A stretch of DNA of 7,243 bases from JAJPXC01 sp964517875 (GTDB lineage: Bacteria > Bacteroidota > Bacteroidia > Bacteroidales > Muribaculaceae), in contig CAZFEU010000068.1 in NCBI GenBank assembly GCA_964517875.1, forward strand, positions 1 to 7,243, in the 5' to 3' direction. The notes beneath the pieces are model-generated. The model made no database searches. It had not been told where the DNA came from and saw nothing but the letters and a program-made list of their open reading frames with translations. Position numbers and translations under genes: made by a program. Shown piece after piece: positions 1 through 4,958 of the stretch; position 1 is the first letter of the stretch, and the number at the start of each line of letters is the position of its first letter.

Positions 1-601
1 GGGCGGCAAAGAAGTTGTCGGTATAAGGCACTGCCTTGTCCAGGCATTTCTTAACCAGGTCGGGGTAGTTCTTTACGGCCTCGGAGAATGAGCAGAATAT
101 TATGCCGCGCTCTGCGAGCACCTCCTTGTGTGTGGTTTTTACCGATACTGAGTCCATCACTGCATCGACAGCCATTCCGCTAAGCTGGGCGCGCTCGTTC
201 AGGGGTATGCCCAGGCGGTCAAAGGTCTTGATTAGCTCGGGGTCAACTTCCGATTCATCCTTCGGCCCTTCCTTTTTGGGGGCTGCGAAGTAGCTAATGG
301 CTTGGTAGTCGATCGGGGGTATGTCGAGATGGGCCCAGTCGGGCATCTTCAGGGTGAGCCAATGGCGGAAGGCTTTGAGTCGGAATTCCAGGAGCCATTC
401 GGGTTCTTCCTTTTTATGCGATATAAGGCGTATCACGTCCTCGTTGAGGCCGCGGGGTATGATGTCGGTGTCGATGTCGCTGACAAAGCCGTATTTATAG
501 TCGCCTGATGTTACCTCCTGTATCACCTGGCGCGAGTCATCGTTGCCTGCCAGCGGACATTGGTTGTTTTTGGCTTGTTCCATTATGGCGATTTTGGTCA
601 T
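1..601 (-). CDS. sufB: Fe-S cluster assembly scaffold SufB, N-terminal part (runs off left edge)
   Basis: SufB is the scaffold subunit of the cytoplasmic SUF system. With SufC (ATPase) and SufD it assembles Fe-S clusters using sulfur from SufS. I translated the minus strand from 601 to the window edge and found about 200 uninterrupted codons. The product begins MTKIAIMEQAKNN and contains the SufB N-terminal signatures YKYGFVSDIDTDIIPRGLN, EEPEWLLEFRLKAFRHW, DIPPIDYQAISYFAAPK and, near the edge, GIIFCSFSEAVKNYPDLV. The family is about 480 residues long, so the C-terminal core with the cluster-binding region is missing here. The start could be the ATG at 601 or the in-frame ATG at 583 (MEQAKNN), and neither has a clear ribosome binding site. 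The gene lies 15 bases after cvpA on the same strand, so the two are probably co-transcribed. In Bacteroidetes sufC, sufD and sufS usually follow. Confidence 0.95.
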   Translation of the reverse strand, partial: MTKIAIMEQAKNNQCPLAGNDDSRQVIQEVTSGDYKYGFVSDIDTDIIPRGLNEDVIRLISHKKEEPEWLLEFRLKAFRHWLTLKMPDWAHLDIPPIDYQAISYFAAPKKEGPKDESEVDPELIKTFDRLGIPLNERAQLSGMAVDAVMDSVSVKTTHKEVLAERGIIFCSFSEAVKNYPDLVKKCLDKAVPYTDNFFAA

Positions 602-616
602 CTTGAATTGATAACG

Positions 617-1135
617 TCATTTATGCATGAATAGTTGGCGGGGCGACTCGCTTCCGAGGATATCGGGGGCGAAATCGAGCATCGACCTCACGGCCCGTCC
701 GTCGTTGAGTTTCCCTTTGTTGGCAAGGCTGTCGTTCGGGTGTGCCATCTGCCAAATATTCATCAGTAGAGAGAGCGCTAATAACCAGCTGAATAGAGAG
801 AAAAGCATGCCTGCCACGCGGTCGACCACACTCATGCACATCACGCTGGCTATAGTTCGCAACATGCGCGACAGGAATACGATTGTGGTGAATACCACTG
901 CGAAAATGATGATGTTGGCCACCATCGAGTCGATGTAGGCATCGGCAGTGCTCCCTTTTTCAGCGTTGGTGAGATGCCCTATGAGCGATGCCACCGGATC
1001 GCCCAAAAGGCGGCATGCCACTATGCCTCCCGCAATGCCCCCCACGATGCCAAGCTGGGCTATCAGCCCTTTCCATATTCCGAACAATATTGATGCGGCA
1101 AATACGGCTACTATCAGTAAATCAATGCTTGACAT
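617..1135 (-). CDS. CvpA-family inner-membrane protein
   Basis: This 172-residue integral membrane protein belongs to the CvpA family, named for the E. coli protein needed for colicin V production; its biochemical role is unclear. It opens with SSIDLLIVAVFAASILFGIWKG, the family pattern of a first helix containing an early Asp and ending in G-x-x-[KR]-G. Helix 1 spans about 5-22. A Gly-rich helix 2 spans about 25-43 (QLGIVGGIAGGIVA), helix 3 about 72-89 and helix 4 about 106-126. The SVVDRVAGM segment (102-110) before the last helix matches the conserved DRxxG(x)xFG-like region. The tail of about 45 residues is hydrophilic. Length and layout are normal for the family. It lies 42 bases after the DJ-1 gene and 15 bases before sufB. 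A cvpA next to the suf cluster is a known Bacteroidetes arrangement, but why is unknown. Confidence 0.9.
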   Translation of the reverse strand: MSSIDLLIVAVFAASILFGIWKGLIAQLGIVGGIAGGIVACRLLGDPVASLIGHLTNAEKGSTADAYIDSMVANIIIFAVVFTTIVFLSRMLRTIASVMCMSVVDRVAGMLFSLFSWLLALSLLMNIWQMAHPNDSLANKGKLNDGRAVRSMLDFAPDILGSESPRQLFMHK

Positions 1136-1177
1136 CGATCAGCTTTTTGGTTGATATGGGGTGCGTGGGCTAAGGCT

Positions 1178-1741
1178 TTAAGCGTAGTAGAGTGTGCCCT
1201 GACCTATCTGACGGGCGGCATCCTCGCCCAGCGAGTTGGCGATGATGGCCAAGGCAAATGGTATTGCCGACGATGGGCCGTTGGCGGTAATGATTGTGTC
1301 GGTGGCTACTACGCGTCGGCCGGTGTCCCAGGTGGTGCGGTCAAGCCCGGCTTCGCATCCGGGGTAGCAGGTGGCGGTGAGTCCGTCAAGGATGCCTAAG
1401 GGGTATAGCACCATGGCGGGTGCGGCGCAGATGGCTGCGATCTTGCTCTTGCCGGCTTTGAGGTTGTCGACGATGAGTTTGCCCAGTGGTTGATATGAGC
1501 CTAAGGTGGCTGAGCCCGGGAGTCCGCCGGGACATATAAGCCACTCGGCTTCTACTTGGGCGGGAAGTTCCTCGAAAAGCATCTCGGCAGTGGTTGGTAC
1601 GCCGTGAGCTCCGGTGACGGTGGTCGAGCCTGTTACTGAGACTGTGACTACAATCATGCCTGCGCGGCGCAGCAGGTCGATAGTGCCAAGGGCTTCGATC
1701 TCTTCAAAACCGTCGGCGAGGAATATGTACGAAGGGTTCAT
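1178..1741 (-). CDS. DJ-1/PfpI (ThiJ) superfamily protein
   Basis: This 187-residue protein is of the DJ-1 class, a flavodoxin-like fold linked to oxidative stress defence and, in some members, to deglycase or glyoxalase-like chemistry. The start was placed at the ATG at 1741 because MNPSYIFLADGFEEIEA is the typical DJ-1 N-terminus. An upstream in-frame ATG (1837) would add 32 unconserved residues and overlap the preceding gene. The nucleophile elbow is AAICAAPAM with Cys105, matching human Cys106. Glu16 in GFEEIE matches human Glu18, which tunes that cysteine. Other family marks are LLRRAGM (24-29), the CPGGLPGS loop (70-77) and ITANGPSSAIPFALAII (151-167). Both key residues are present, so it should be active. 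It follows the small secreted protein gene by 43 bases and precedes cvpA. The exact substrate cannot be read from the sequence. Confidence 0.92.
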   Translation of the reverse strand: MNPSYIFLADGFEEIEALGTIDLLRRAGMIVVTVSVTGSTTVTGAHGVPTTAEMLFEELPAQVEAEWLICPGGLPGSATLGSYQPLGKLIVDNLKAGKSKIAAICAAPAMVLYPLGILDGLTATCYPGCEAGLDRTTWDTGRRVVATDTIITANGPSSAIPFALAIIANSLGEDAARQIGQGTLYYA

Positions 1742-1784
1742 AAATTTGTGGTTGTGAGGGAATATGGTTAAGATAGGCGGCGCA

Positions 1785-2102
1785 TCAGATGGTGATTCGG
1801 CGCGTGATGGGCCCGGCTTTGAGTATGTATATGCCACGCGAGGCTACATGGAGCCTGAAGGTGCCAGCCGGTAGCGAATCTTGGCTGATGAGCTGCCCGA
1901 GGATTGAGTATATTTTAATGGTGATGGGGCGTGTGGTGTTGACGTAAATCCATCCTTCGCTCACCACTATTTCAGGCCCGTCGTTATCCACCTGCGAGCG
2001 GTCGGCCGAAGCCGGCACGCGGTCGGTTTCTTCCCATGCGCTGGCATTCCAGCCGATGGCTGAAATCAGGATGATCGCTAATGTGGTCAAAAGTCGCTGC
2101 AT
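1785..2102 (-). CDS. Small secreted protein made almost only of a T9SS-sorting-domain-like module
   Basis: The product is 105 residues. The start is the ATG at 2102, giving MQRLLTTLAIILISAIGWNASA, a good signal peptide likely cleaved after ASA. An upstream in-frame ATG at 2162 lies inside the predicted promoter and would bury the signal, so it was rejected. After a short acidic linker (about 23-43) comes a beta-rich segment: EIVVSEGWIYVN, then ITIKIYSILGQLISQDSLPAG, then RGIYILKAGPITRRITI at the very end. This order (K-I-Y-S-x-x-G-Q, L-P-A-G, G-I-Y-I-L-K, basic end) matches the C-terminal sorting domains of Bacteroidetes type IX cargo and related DUF domains. Here there is no cargo domain in front, which is odd. 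It may be an envelope-located solo domain or a relic of a larger protein. It is the first gene of the DJ-1 - cvpA - sufB run. The precise family and the function are uncertain. Confidence 0.75.
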   Translation of the reverse strand: MQRLLTTLAIILISAIGWNASAWEETDRVPASADRSQVDNDGPEIVVSEGWIYVNTTRPITIKIYSILGQLISQDSLPAGTFRLHVASRGIYILKAGPITRRITI

Positions 2103-2133
2103 GGCGTGTATAATCGGGTGGATATATTCGTGG

Positions 2134-2165
2134 CAAAAATAGTGATTCTCGCCCAAAACCACAAC
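2134..2165 (-). promoter_or_regulatory. Bacteroidetes-type promoter for the secreted protein - DJ-1 - cvpA - sufB run
   Basis: On the minus strand TATTTTTG (2141-2134) fits the Bacteroidetes -7 box TAnnTTTG exactly. GTTG (2165-2162) lies 20 bases upstream at the expected -33 place, one base off TTTG. The start of transcription would fall near 2127, leaving a leader of about 25 bases before the ATG at 2102. The position supports the chosen start codon. No second promoter of this type was noticed in the 42-43 base gaps downstream, which fits a shared transcript, though internal promoters cannot be excluded. Confidence 0.6.
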
Positions 2166-2212
2166 ACTTTTAACTCACAAATTATGGCAGTCGCCCCAAA
2201 ATATCATCTATA

Positions 2213-2433
2213 TATCACAGCGGGGTGATAAGACGGGCGGCATAGTGGTTGGCGATCATATCTCTGCCCGGAGGGCTTTCCTCTATGTTGTGCGGACACA
2301 CGGGCCGCGTGTCCCTGCTGATCAGTCATTAGAGTAGTGCCACACAGGCACATCAGCTCCAATAGCCTCACATCCACAAGCCAGCCCGCTGCGCTCGCAG
2401 TCATGTGGTTATATAGAGTGAAGCCCTGCGGGC
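2213..2433. other. Hairpin-dense intergenic stretch, possible structured RNA or dispersed repeat
   Basis: No convincing gene lies between 2166 and 2626. This part is GC-richer than the AT-rich DNA to its right and contains a series of short perfect inverted repeats. They are TATCAC/GTGATA (2213-2230), GCCC-GGA-GGGC (2266-2276), an 8-pair stem with one G-T wobble (2294-2314), the palindrome CTGATCAG (2318-2325), GTGCC-ACACA-GGCAC (2337-2351) and GCCC-TGC-GGGC (2423-2433). One minus-strand frame (2325-2218) is open for 36 codons and reads protein-like near its end (GRDMIANHYAARLITPL, then stop), but it has no clear start. The block sits just upstream of the leftward promoter. It could be a non-coding RNA, a repetitive extragenic element or a decayed gene. 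It has no strong T-run typical of a terminator. Confidence 0.4.
2294..2314. repeat. Strong 8-bp-stem hairpin in the intergenic stretch
   Basis: GGACACAC and GCGTGTCC form an eight-pair stem (seven Watson-Crick pairs and one wobble or mismatch, depending on the strand) around a five-base GC loop. It is the strongest of the local hairpins. Neither side has a run of T, so a rho-independent terminator is unlikely. Confidence 0.5.
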
Positions 2434-2487
2434 AATTTGCGTAGACTAATCATTTTGATGCGGTTGCCTTGTAATACATATGGATTT

Positions 2488-2520
2488 TTTGGATTGTGTT
2501 AGGGAGAAAGTGTATATTTG
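2488..2520 (+). promoter_or_regulatory. Candidate Bacteroidetes promoter for the AT-rich island
   Basis: TATATTTG (2513-2520) is an exact match to the TAnnTTTG -7 box. TTTG (2488-2491) lies 21 bases upstream as a -33 box, slightly wide but plausible. It points rightward. Transcription would begin around 2525, either at the ATG of a 15-codon frame (2526) or about 100 bases before the first island gene. In AT-rich DNA such motifs can arise by chance, which lowers the confidence. Confidence 0.5.
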
Positions 2521-2525
2521 TAACG

Positions 2526-2573
2526 ATGAAAAGAATTTTGTCATATCTGGTCTCCGTAATCAGTCCATTATAA
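2526..2573 (+). pseudogene. Possible truncated signal-peptide start (15 codons), or a leader peptide
   Basis: Right after the candidate promoter an ATG opens a 15-codon frame, MKRILSYLVSVISPL, ending at TAA (2571-2573). A basic N-terminus followed by a hydrophobic stretch is how lipoprotein or signal-peptide genes begin, yet the frame stops within the hydrophobic core. It may be the 5' stump of a lost exported-protein gene, a short leader peptide or chance. The start would be almost leaderless, five bases after the -7 box. No similarity is claimed. Confidence 0.25.
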
Positions 2574-2664
2574 AATTTAATCCTTCCGGTCAATTACTGC
2601 ATAAATAATAATCTATTATTATTTGTATGTCATTTGTGAAAAAGAAATATCAAAAATATCTCCT

Positions 2665-2684
2665 TAATATTGTCTAATATTGTC
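2665..2684 (+). repeat. 10-bp tandem duplication (TAATATTGTC x2) at the start of the island's first gene
   Basis: The unit TAATATTGTC occurs twice without a gap (2665-2674 and 2675-2684). Ten is not a multiple of three, so the second copy shifts the reading frame. The frame opened by the ATG at 2627 reads MSFVKKKYQKYLLNIV and meets TAA exactly at the start of copy two. With only one copy it would continue straight into the membrane protein frame. Confidence 0.85.
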
Positions 2685-3038
2685 TCATATTTATACATCT
2701 TCATGGGCTTTTCATATATAATTTGGTATATTGCATATCATATTCGTATAGCAAACAAGCCTTTGGGGTGGGCCTTAGTTCTATTCTATACAGTGTTGTG
2801 GTTCACGACTTATTCAATTATAAATCATATTTTTATAAATAAAATAATTTCAAATAAATTATTAATAATTATTGAAGCATTACTATTGACCGCCATGCTG
2901 ACGTTAGTAATTAGTGATGGAATGTATGAGCAATACCTGCACCTCCAATGGCTCCATGAAACCATGGATAATACCGGAATAAATCATGGGCCTAAAACAT
3001 TAGTTCCACAACCATCCTTGTTACCAATATTCAGATAG
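2670..3038 (+). CDS. Unrecognised small membrane protein (three predicted helices), 5' end disturbed
   Basis: The family is not recognised. As read from TTG 2670 the product is 122 residues; the first ATG in this frame is 2703 (111 residues). Predicted helices lie at about 3-23, 32-56 and 62-82. They are followed by a hydrophilic tail of about 40 residues starting DGMYEQYLHLQWLHETMDN. Starting at ATG 2703 would cut into helix 1, and TTG 2670 lies inside the first copy of the 10-base duplication. The natural start is more likely the ATG at 2627, whose product begins with the basic stretch MSFVKKKYQKY expected before a first helix; it is out of frame only because of that duplication. The gene may therefore be off, switchable or translated from a weak start. 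Its stop directly abuts the ATG of the next gene, which indicates coupling. Codons are AT-rich, unlike the flanking operons. Confidence 0.6.
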   Translation: MSNIVSYLYIFMGFSYIIWYIAYHIRIANKPLGWALVLFYTVLWFTTYSIINHIFINKIISNKLLIIIEALLLTAMLTLVISDGMYEQYLHLQWLHETMDNTGINHGPKTLVPQPSLLPIFR

Positions 3039-3566
3039 ATGAAAAACCTTGTAGTATCTTTTTTCCTAATAATTAGTGTTATTGGGTGTAACTCACTAAT
3101 GAGGAGTCAAAGTTGTGATGTTATAAGCAATTTTAGTGATTCTATAACTGACTTGATTAATAATAAAGAAATTCTATATTATACAAGGGGAAACTATGGG
3201 CATGTTTGGTCGTTAGCCCTTTCTGAAAAGGGTCATTATATAGTGGTTTCTGGTAATACGCGAAATAATGATTATCGTATTGATACCATATCTATACATG
3301 AACCGGTACTGAAATGGGGGTTAGATACTATGGAGTTGTATTGTCAAAAAATGATGCCGGTACCGCGTTCTTATTATTGGCCATTTCATACGCGATTGAT
3401 TTTGTTATCAGATAAAAAAGAAATAATCTTTGACTGTACTGACACTGATACTTATAGCGGTACAGACAGCGTAACTTTTAATAAAAAATTAAATGAGCTT
3501 AAGTATTTAATGTACTGGCTGGCATCACCGATAGAGAATCAGAAAAAACTCCCTAATCCGCTGTAA
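3039..3566 (+). CDS. Unrecognised lipoprotein of the AT-rich island
   Basis: The product is 175 residues. The N-terminus MKNLVVSFFLIISVIGCNS is a lipoprotein signal with lipobox VIGC, so Cys17 would be lipidated. The next residues (NSLMRSQ) lack the acidic run linked to surface export in Bacteroides, so a periplasm-facing location is more likely; this is inference. The mature part has no motif I know. It has aromatic-rich beta-like strands (about 46-72), a HEPVLKWGL element (87-95), a strand TRLILLSDKKEIIFD (118-132) and a helix NKKLNELKYLMYW (148-160). The same three elements occur in the same order in the next gene, suggesting a distant paralogue. The ATG touches the stop of the membrane protein gene before it, so the two are probably translated together. 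Low-GC codons suggest acquisition by transfer. An immunity or accessory role is conceivable, but nothing here demonstrates it. Confidence 0.75.
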   Translation: MKNLVVSFFLIISVIGCNSLMRSQSCDVISNFSDSITDLINNKEILYYTRGNYGHVWSLALSEKGHYIVVSGNTRNNDYRIDTISIHEPVLKWGLDTMELYCQKMMPVPRSYYWPFHTRLILLSDKKEIIFDCTDTDTYSGTDSVTFNKKLNELKYLMYWLASPIENQKKLPNPL

Positions 3567-3685
3567 ACTTTTTTTCAAGATCACCAGCCAATAACAGTAA
3601 ACATGCCAAATAGAGTCAGCCTTTTTCAGAACCGGATAATGAATGCGCCTACCTATTTGACCTAATTCACCCCACATCTCGCACA

Positions 3686-4342
3686 ATGAAATACCTGTTA
3701 TTTTTAATCCTATTAATCATCTACTGTGCTAAAGGCTCCTGCTCCAATGGATTTATGAGTGAGACAGAGAGGATTATCGACTTTTGTGAAGTTAGTAATA
3801 ACAATATAGACTACATTAGTTATGAATTCGGATTTTCAAAGATTATTTCGGTGTATATCGTAAAAAATGATGCGCAGGTAGATGTGTACTTTTCAGATGG
3901 TAATAAGGTAAACTTTTCGACAACGTGCGATATTTCGCCTATTTTAAATTGGGCTTTTGAAAAAGCTCCAAATGAATTATCATCAGTACGATTCGTCGAG
4001 TGTAAAAAATACGAACCACTTTACTACAAATTAACCATAGTGGTTAATGGTTCTCCAACTATAATTGATTCTTCTTCAATGCAAATTATAGGAAACGAAG
4101 CCGTAGTAGAAAGAATTGAAGAGTTAAAGAGATTTATCATTAGTTTATGGATAGATTCTTTGGAATCGCAAATTAAGAATAGCTCAAAACATCTTTCAAG
4201 ATCCGCAAGCATAACCAGTTCCATTCTTACGAAAGGAAACGTCTCATCCATCACTCCCGGGGGGGATATAAAACAATTGCCACCCACTTGGTTAATGACT
4301 TTCATTATGAGGTATTGTGGGTCGTCTTCGTCGCCACACTAA
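3686..4342 (+). CDS. Unrecognised exported protein, distant paralogue of the preceding lipoprotein
   Basis: The product is 218 residues and not recognised. MKYLLFLILLIIYCAKGSCSNGF is a clear export signal. Cys14 or Cys19 could be lipidated, but neither sits in a good lipobox, so ordinary cleavage is also possible. The mature domain carries ISPILNWAF (83-91), KLTIVVNGSPTIID (115-128) and RIEELKRFIISLW (143-155), which parallel HEPVLKWGL, TRLILLSDKKEIIFD and NKKLNELKYLMYW of the neighbour in order and spacing. After about residue 165 the sequence becomes Ser-rich and unstructured (SSKHLSRSASITSS onward), while base composition rises to host level. The last 50 or so codons may thus be read-through into older flanking DNA rather than original coding sequence. 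It follows the previous gene by 119 bases; no strong promoter was seen in that gap. Confidence 0.7.
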   Translation: MKYLLFLILLIIYCAKGSCSNGFMSETERIIDFCEVSNNNIDYISYEFGFSKIISVYIVKNDAQVDVYFSDGNKVNFSTTCDISPILNWAFEKAPNELSSVRFVECKKYEPLYYKLTIVVNGSPTIIDSSSMQIIGNEAVVERIEELKRFIISLWIDSLESQIKNSSKHLSRSASITSSILTKGNVSSITPGGDIKQLPPTWLMTFIMRYCGSSSSPH

Positions 4343-4431
4343 AGGCCACAATCTACTCGCTCGTGACAAACTTCAGGTCGGCAACTGCGAAATCGCTGCG
4401 GGGAATATTGGAGCAGCACATGTTGAAATAA
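4288..4431 (+). pseudogene. Possible C-terminal remnant of an older gene, overlapping the end of the exported protein
   Basis: In a frame different from the exported-protein gene, the plus strand is open from 4183 to a TAA at 4429-4431. From the TTG at 4288 it reads 47 residues: LVNDFHYEVLWVVFVATLKA, then TIYSLVTNFRSATAKSLRGI, ending LEQHMLK. It looks like the end of a membrane protein, a hydrophobic helix followed by a basic amphipathic tail. Its codons are mostly G or C at the third position, as in the flanking operons and unlike the AT-rich island. No start codon of good quality is present and the upstream part is missing. The favoured reading is a host gene cut by arrival of the island, but a chance frame is possible. 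The family is not recognised. Confidence 0.3.
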
Positions 4432-4498
4432 ACGTTGAAATGTGTTGTGGGCGATGGGGATGGGGGCAACGCCGGTTGGGATGCTGCAATGCACAAAG

Positions 4499-4527
4499 AG
4501 CCGCAGACGTTGTGGTGGTCTGCGGCT
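4499..4527 (-). terminator. Hairpin terminator after secG
   Basis: A perfect 10-pair stem, AGCCGCAGAC (4499-4508) with GTCTGCGGCT (4518-4527), encloses a nine-base loop. On the minus strand it lies 26 bases after the secG stop and is followed by CTTTG, a short, weak T-tract. Position and stem strength fit the end of the sigma-54 activator - lptE - TPR - secG transcript. The plus strand has no T-run after it. Confidence 0.75.
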
Positions 4528-4553
4528 GTATGTCGTTGGGGGTGATGGGCTGG

Positions 4554-4952
4554 TTATTCTCCCTGGCCTTCGCCGTTGTCGGCTTGTTGCTGTGTGTTGT
4601 CGTCGGCCTGAGCGCCGTTGTCAGCTTGCTGCTGAGCGTCGTTCTGCTGGCCGGCCTGGTCCTTGGGTGCCTGTTGAACCGGGGCAGGCTGCTCTACAGG
4701 AGCTTTAACGCGTGAGCCTGAAGCGGGTGCCTTGGGCATTACGAACACTGAAATTACAGCGAGCACGGCAACTATGGCTGCCAGTACCCAGGTTGTCTTT
4801 TCGATGAAGTCGTTGGTGTGGCGCACACCCATGATCTGATTGGCGCCAGAGAAGCCTGAGGCTAAGCCGCCTCCCTTTGATTTCTGCACGAGTACCACGC
4901 CGATTAGCAGTATTGCTACGATGACGGTGAGTACAATTACAAGTGTATACAT
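4554..4952 (-). CDS. secG: Protein translocase subunit SecG
   Basis: SecG is the small accessory subunit of the SecYEG channel in the inner membrane and assists SecA-driven protein export. The product is 132 residues. Helix 1 is about 2-22 (YTLVIVLTVIVAILLIGVVL). The conserved loop LVQKSKGGGLASGFSG follows (21-36), then helix 2 at about 54-72 (TWVLAAIVAVLAVISVFVM). These are the diagnostic SecG elements in the right order. From residue 73 to the end there is a hydrophilic tail rich in Ala, Gln, Pro and Asp, with QQQADNG occurring twice (107-113 and 121-127). C-terminal extensions of this kind are common in Bacteroidetes SecG and are not needed for the core. The ATG lies 6 bases after the TPR-like gene, and a terminator hairpin follows, so secG is the last gene of the operon. 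Confidence 0.95.
   Translation of the reverse strand: MYTLVIVLTVIVAILLIGVVLVQKSKGGGLASGFSGANQIMGVRHTNDFIEKTTWVLAAIVAVLAVISVFVMPKAPASGSRVKAPVEQPAPVQQAPKDQAGQQNDAQQQADNGAQADDNTQQQADNGEGQGE
4571..4634. repeat. Imperfect 22-base direct repeat in the secG tail
   Basis: The blocks at 4571-4592 and 4613-4634 match at 20 of 22 positions. They encode the two QQQADNG stretches in the SecG C-terminal tail, with 20 bases between them. A 42-base period keeps the reading frame, so copy-number change would lengthen or shorten the tail by 14 residues without breaking the gene. Confidence 0.8.
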
Positions 4953-4958
4953 ATTTTA

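Noticed and set aside
102..508. Two plus-strand frames opposite sufB
   Set aside because: The minus-strand translation is unmistakable SufB across the whole stretch.
1742..1837. 32-codon N-terminal extension of the DJ-1 protein
   Set aside because: It overlaps the upstream gene and is not like DJ-1. The ATG at 1741 gives the canonical N-terminus.
2204..2404. Minus-strand 66-codon frame in the intergenic region (starts MTASAAGWLVDVRL)
   Set aside because: Its sequence is dictated by the hairpin repeats, its composition is odd and it matches no family I know. A different minus frame over the same bases looks more protein-like, so neither was called a gene.
3600..3662. 20-codon plus-strand frame (MPNRVSLFQNRIMNAPTYLT) between the two exported protein genes
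   Set aside because: It is short, with no promoter or recognisable family, and such frames are expected by chance. The 119-base gap is treated as non-coding.
4024..4305. Minus-strand 93-codon frame opposite the exported protein gene
   Set aside because: It has no signal peptide or motif, and the plus-strand gene has an export signal and paralogue-like elements, so this is taken as a shadow.
4317..4715. Plus-strand frames over the secG tail and terminator
   Set aside because: They lie opposite secG, whose SecG signatures are clear. The Val/Leu-rich reading is a mirror of its Gln/Ala codons.
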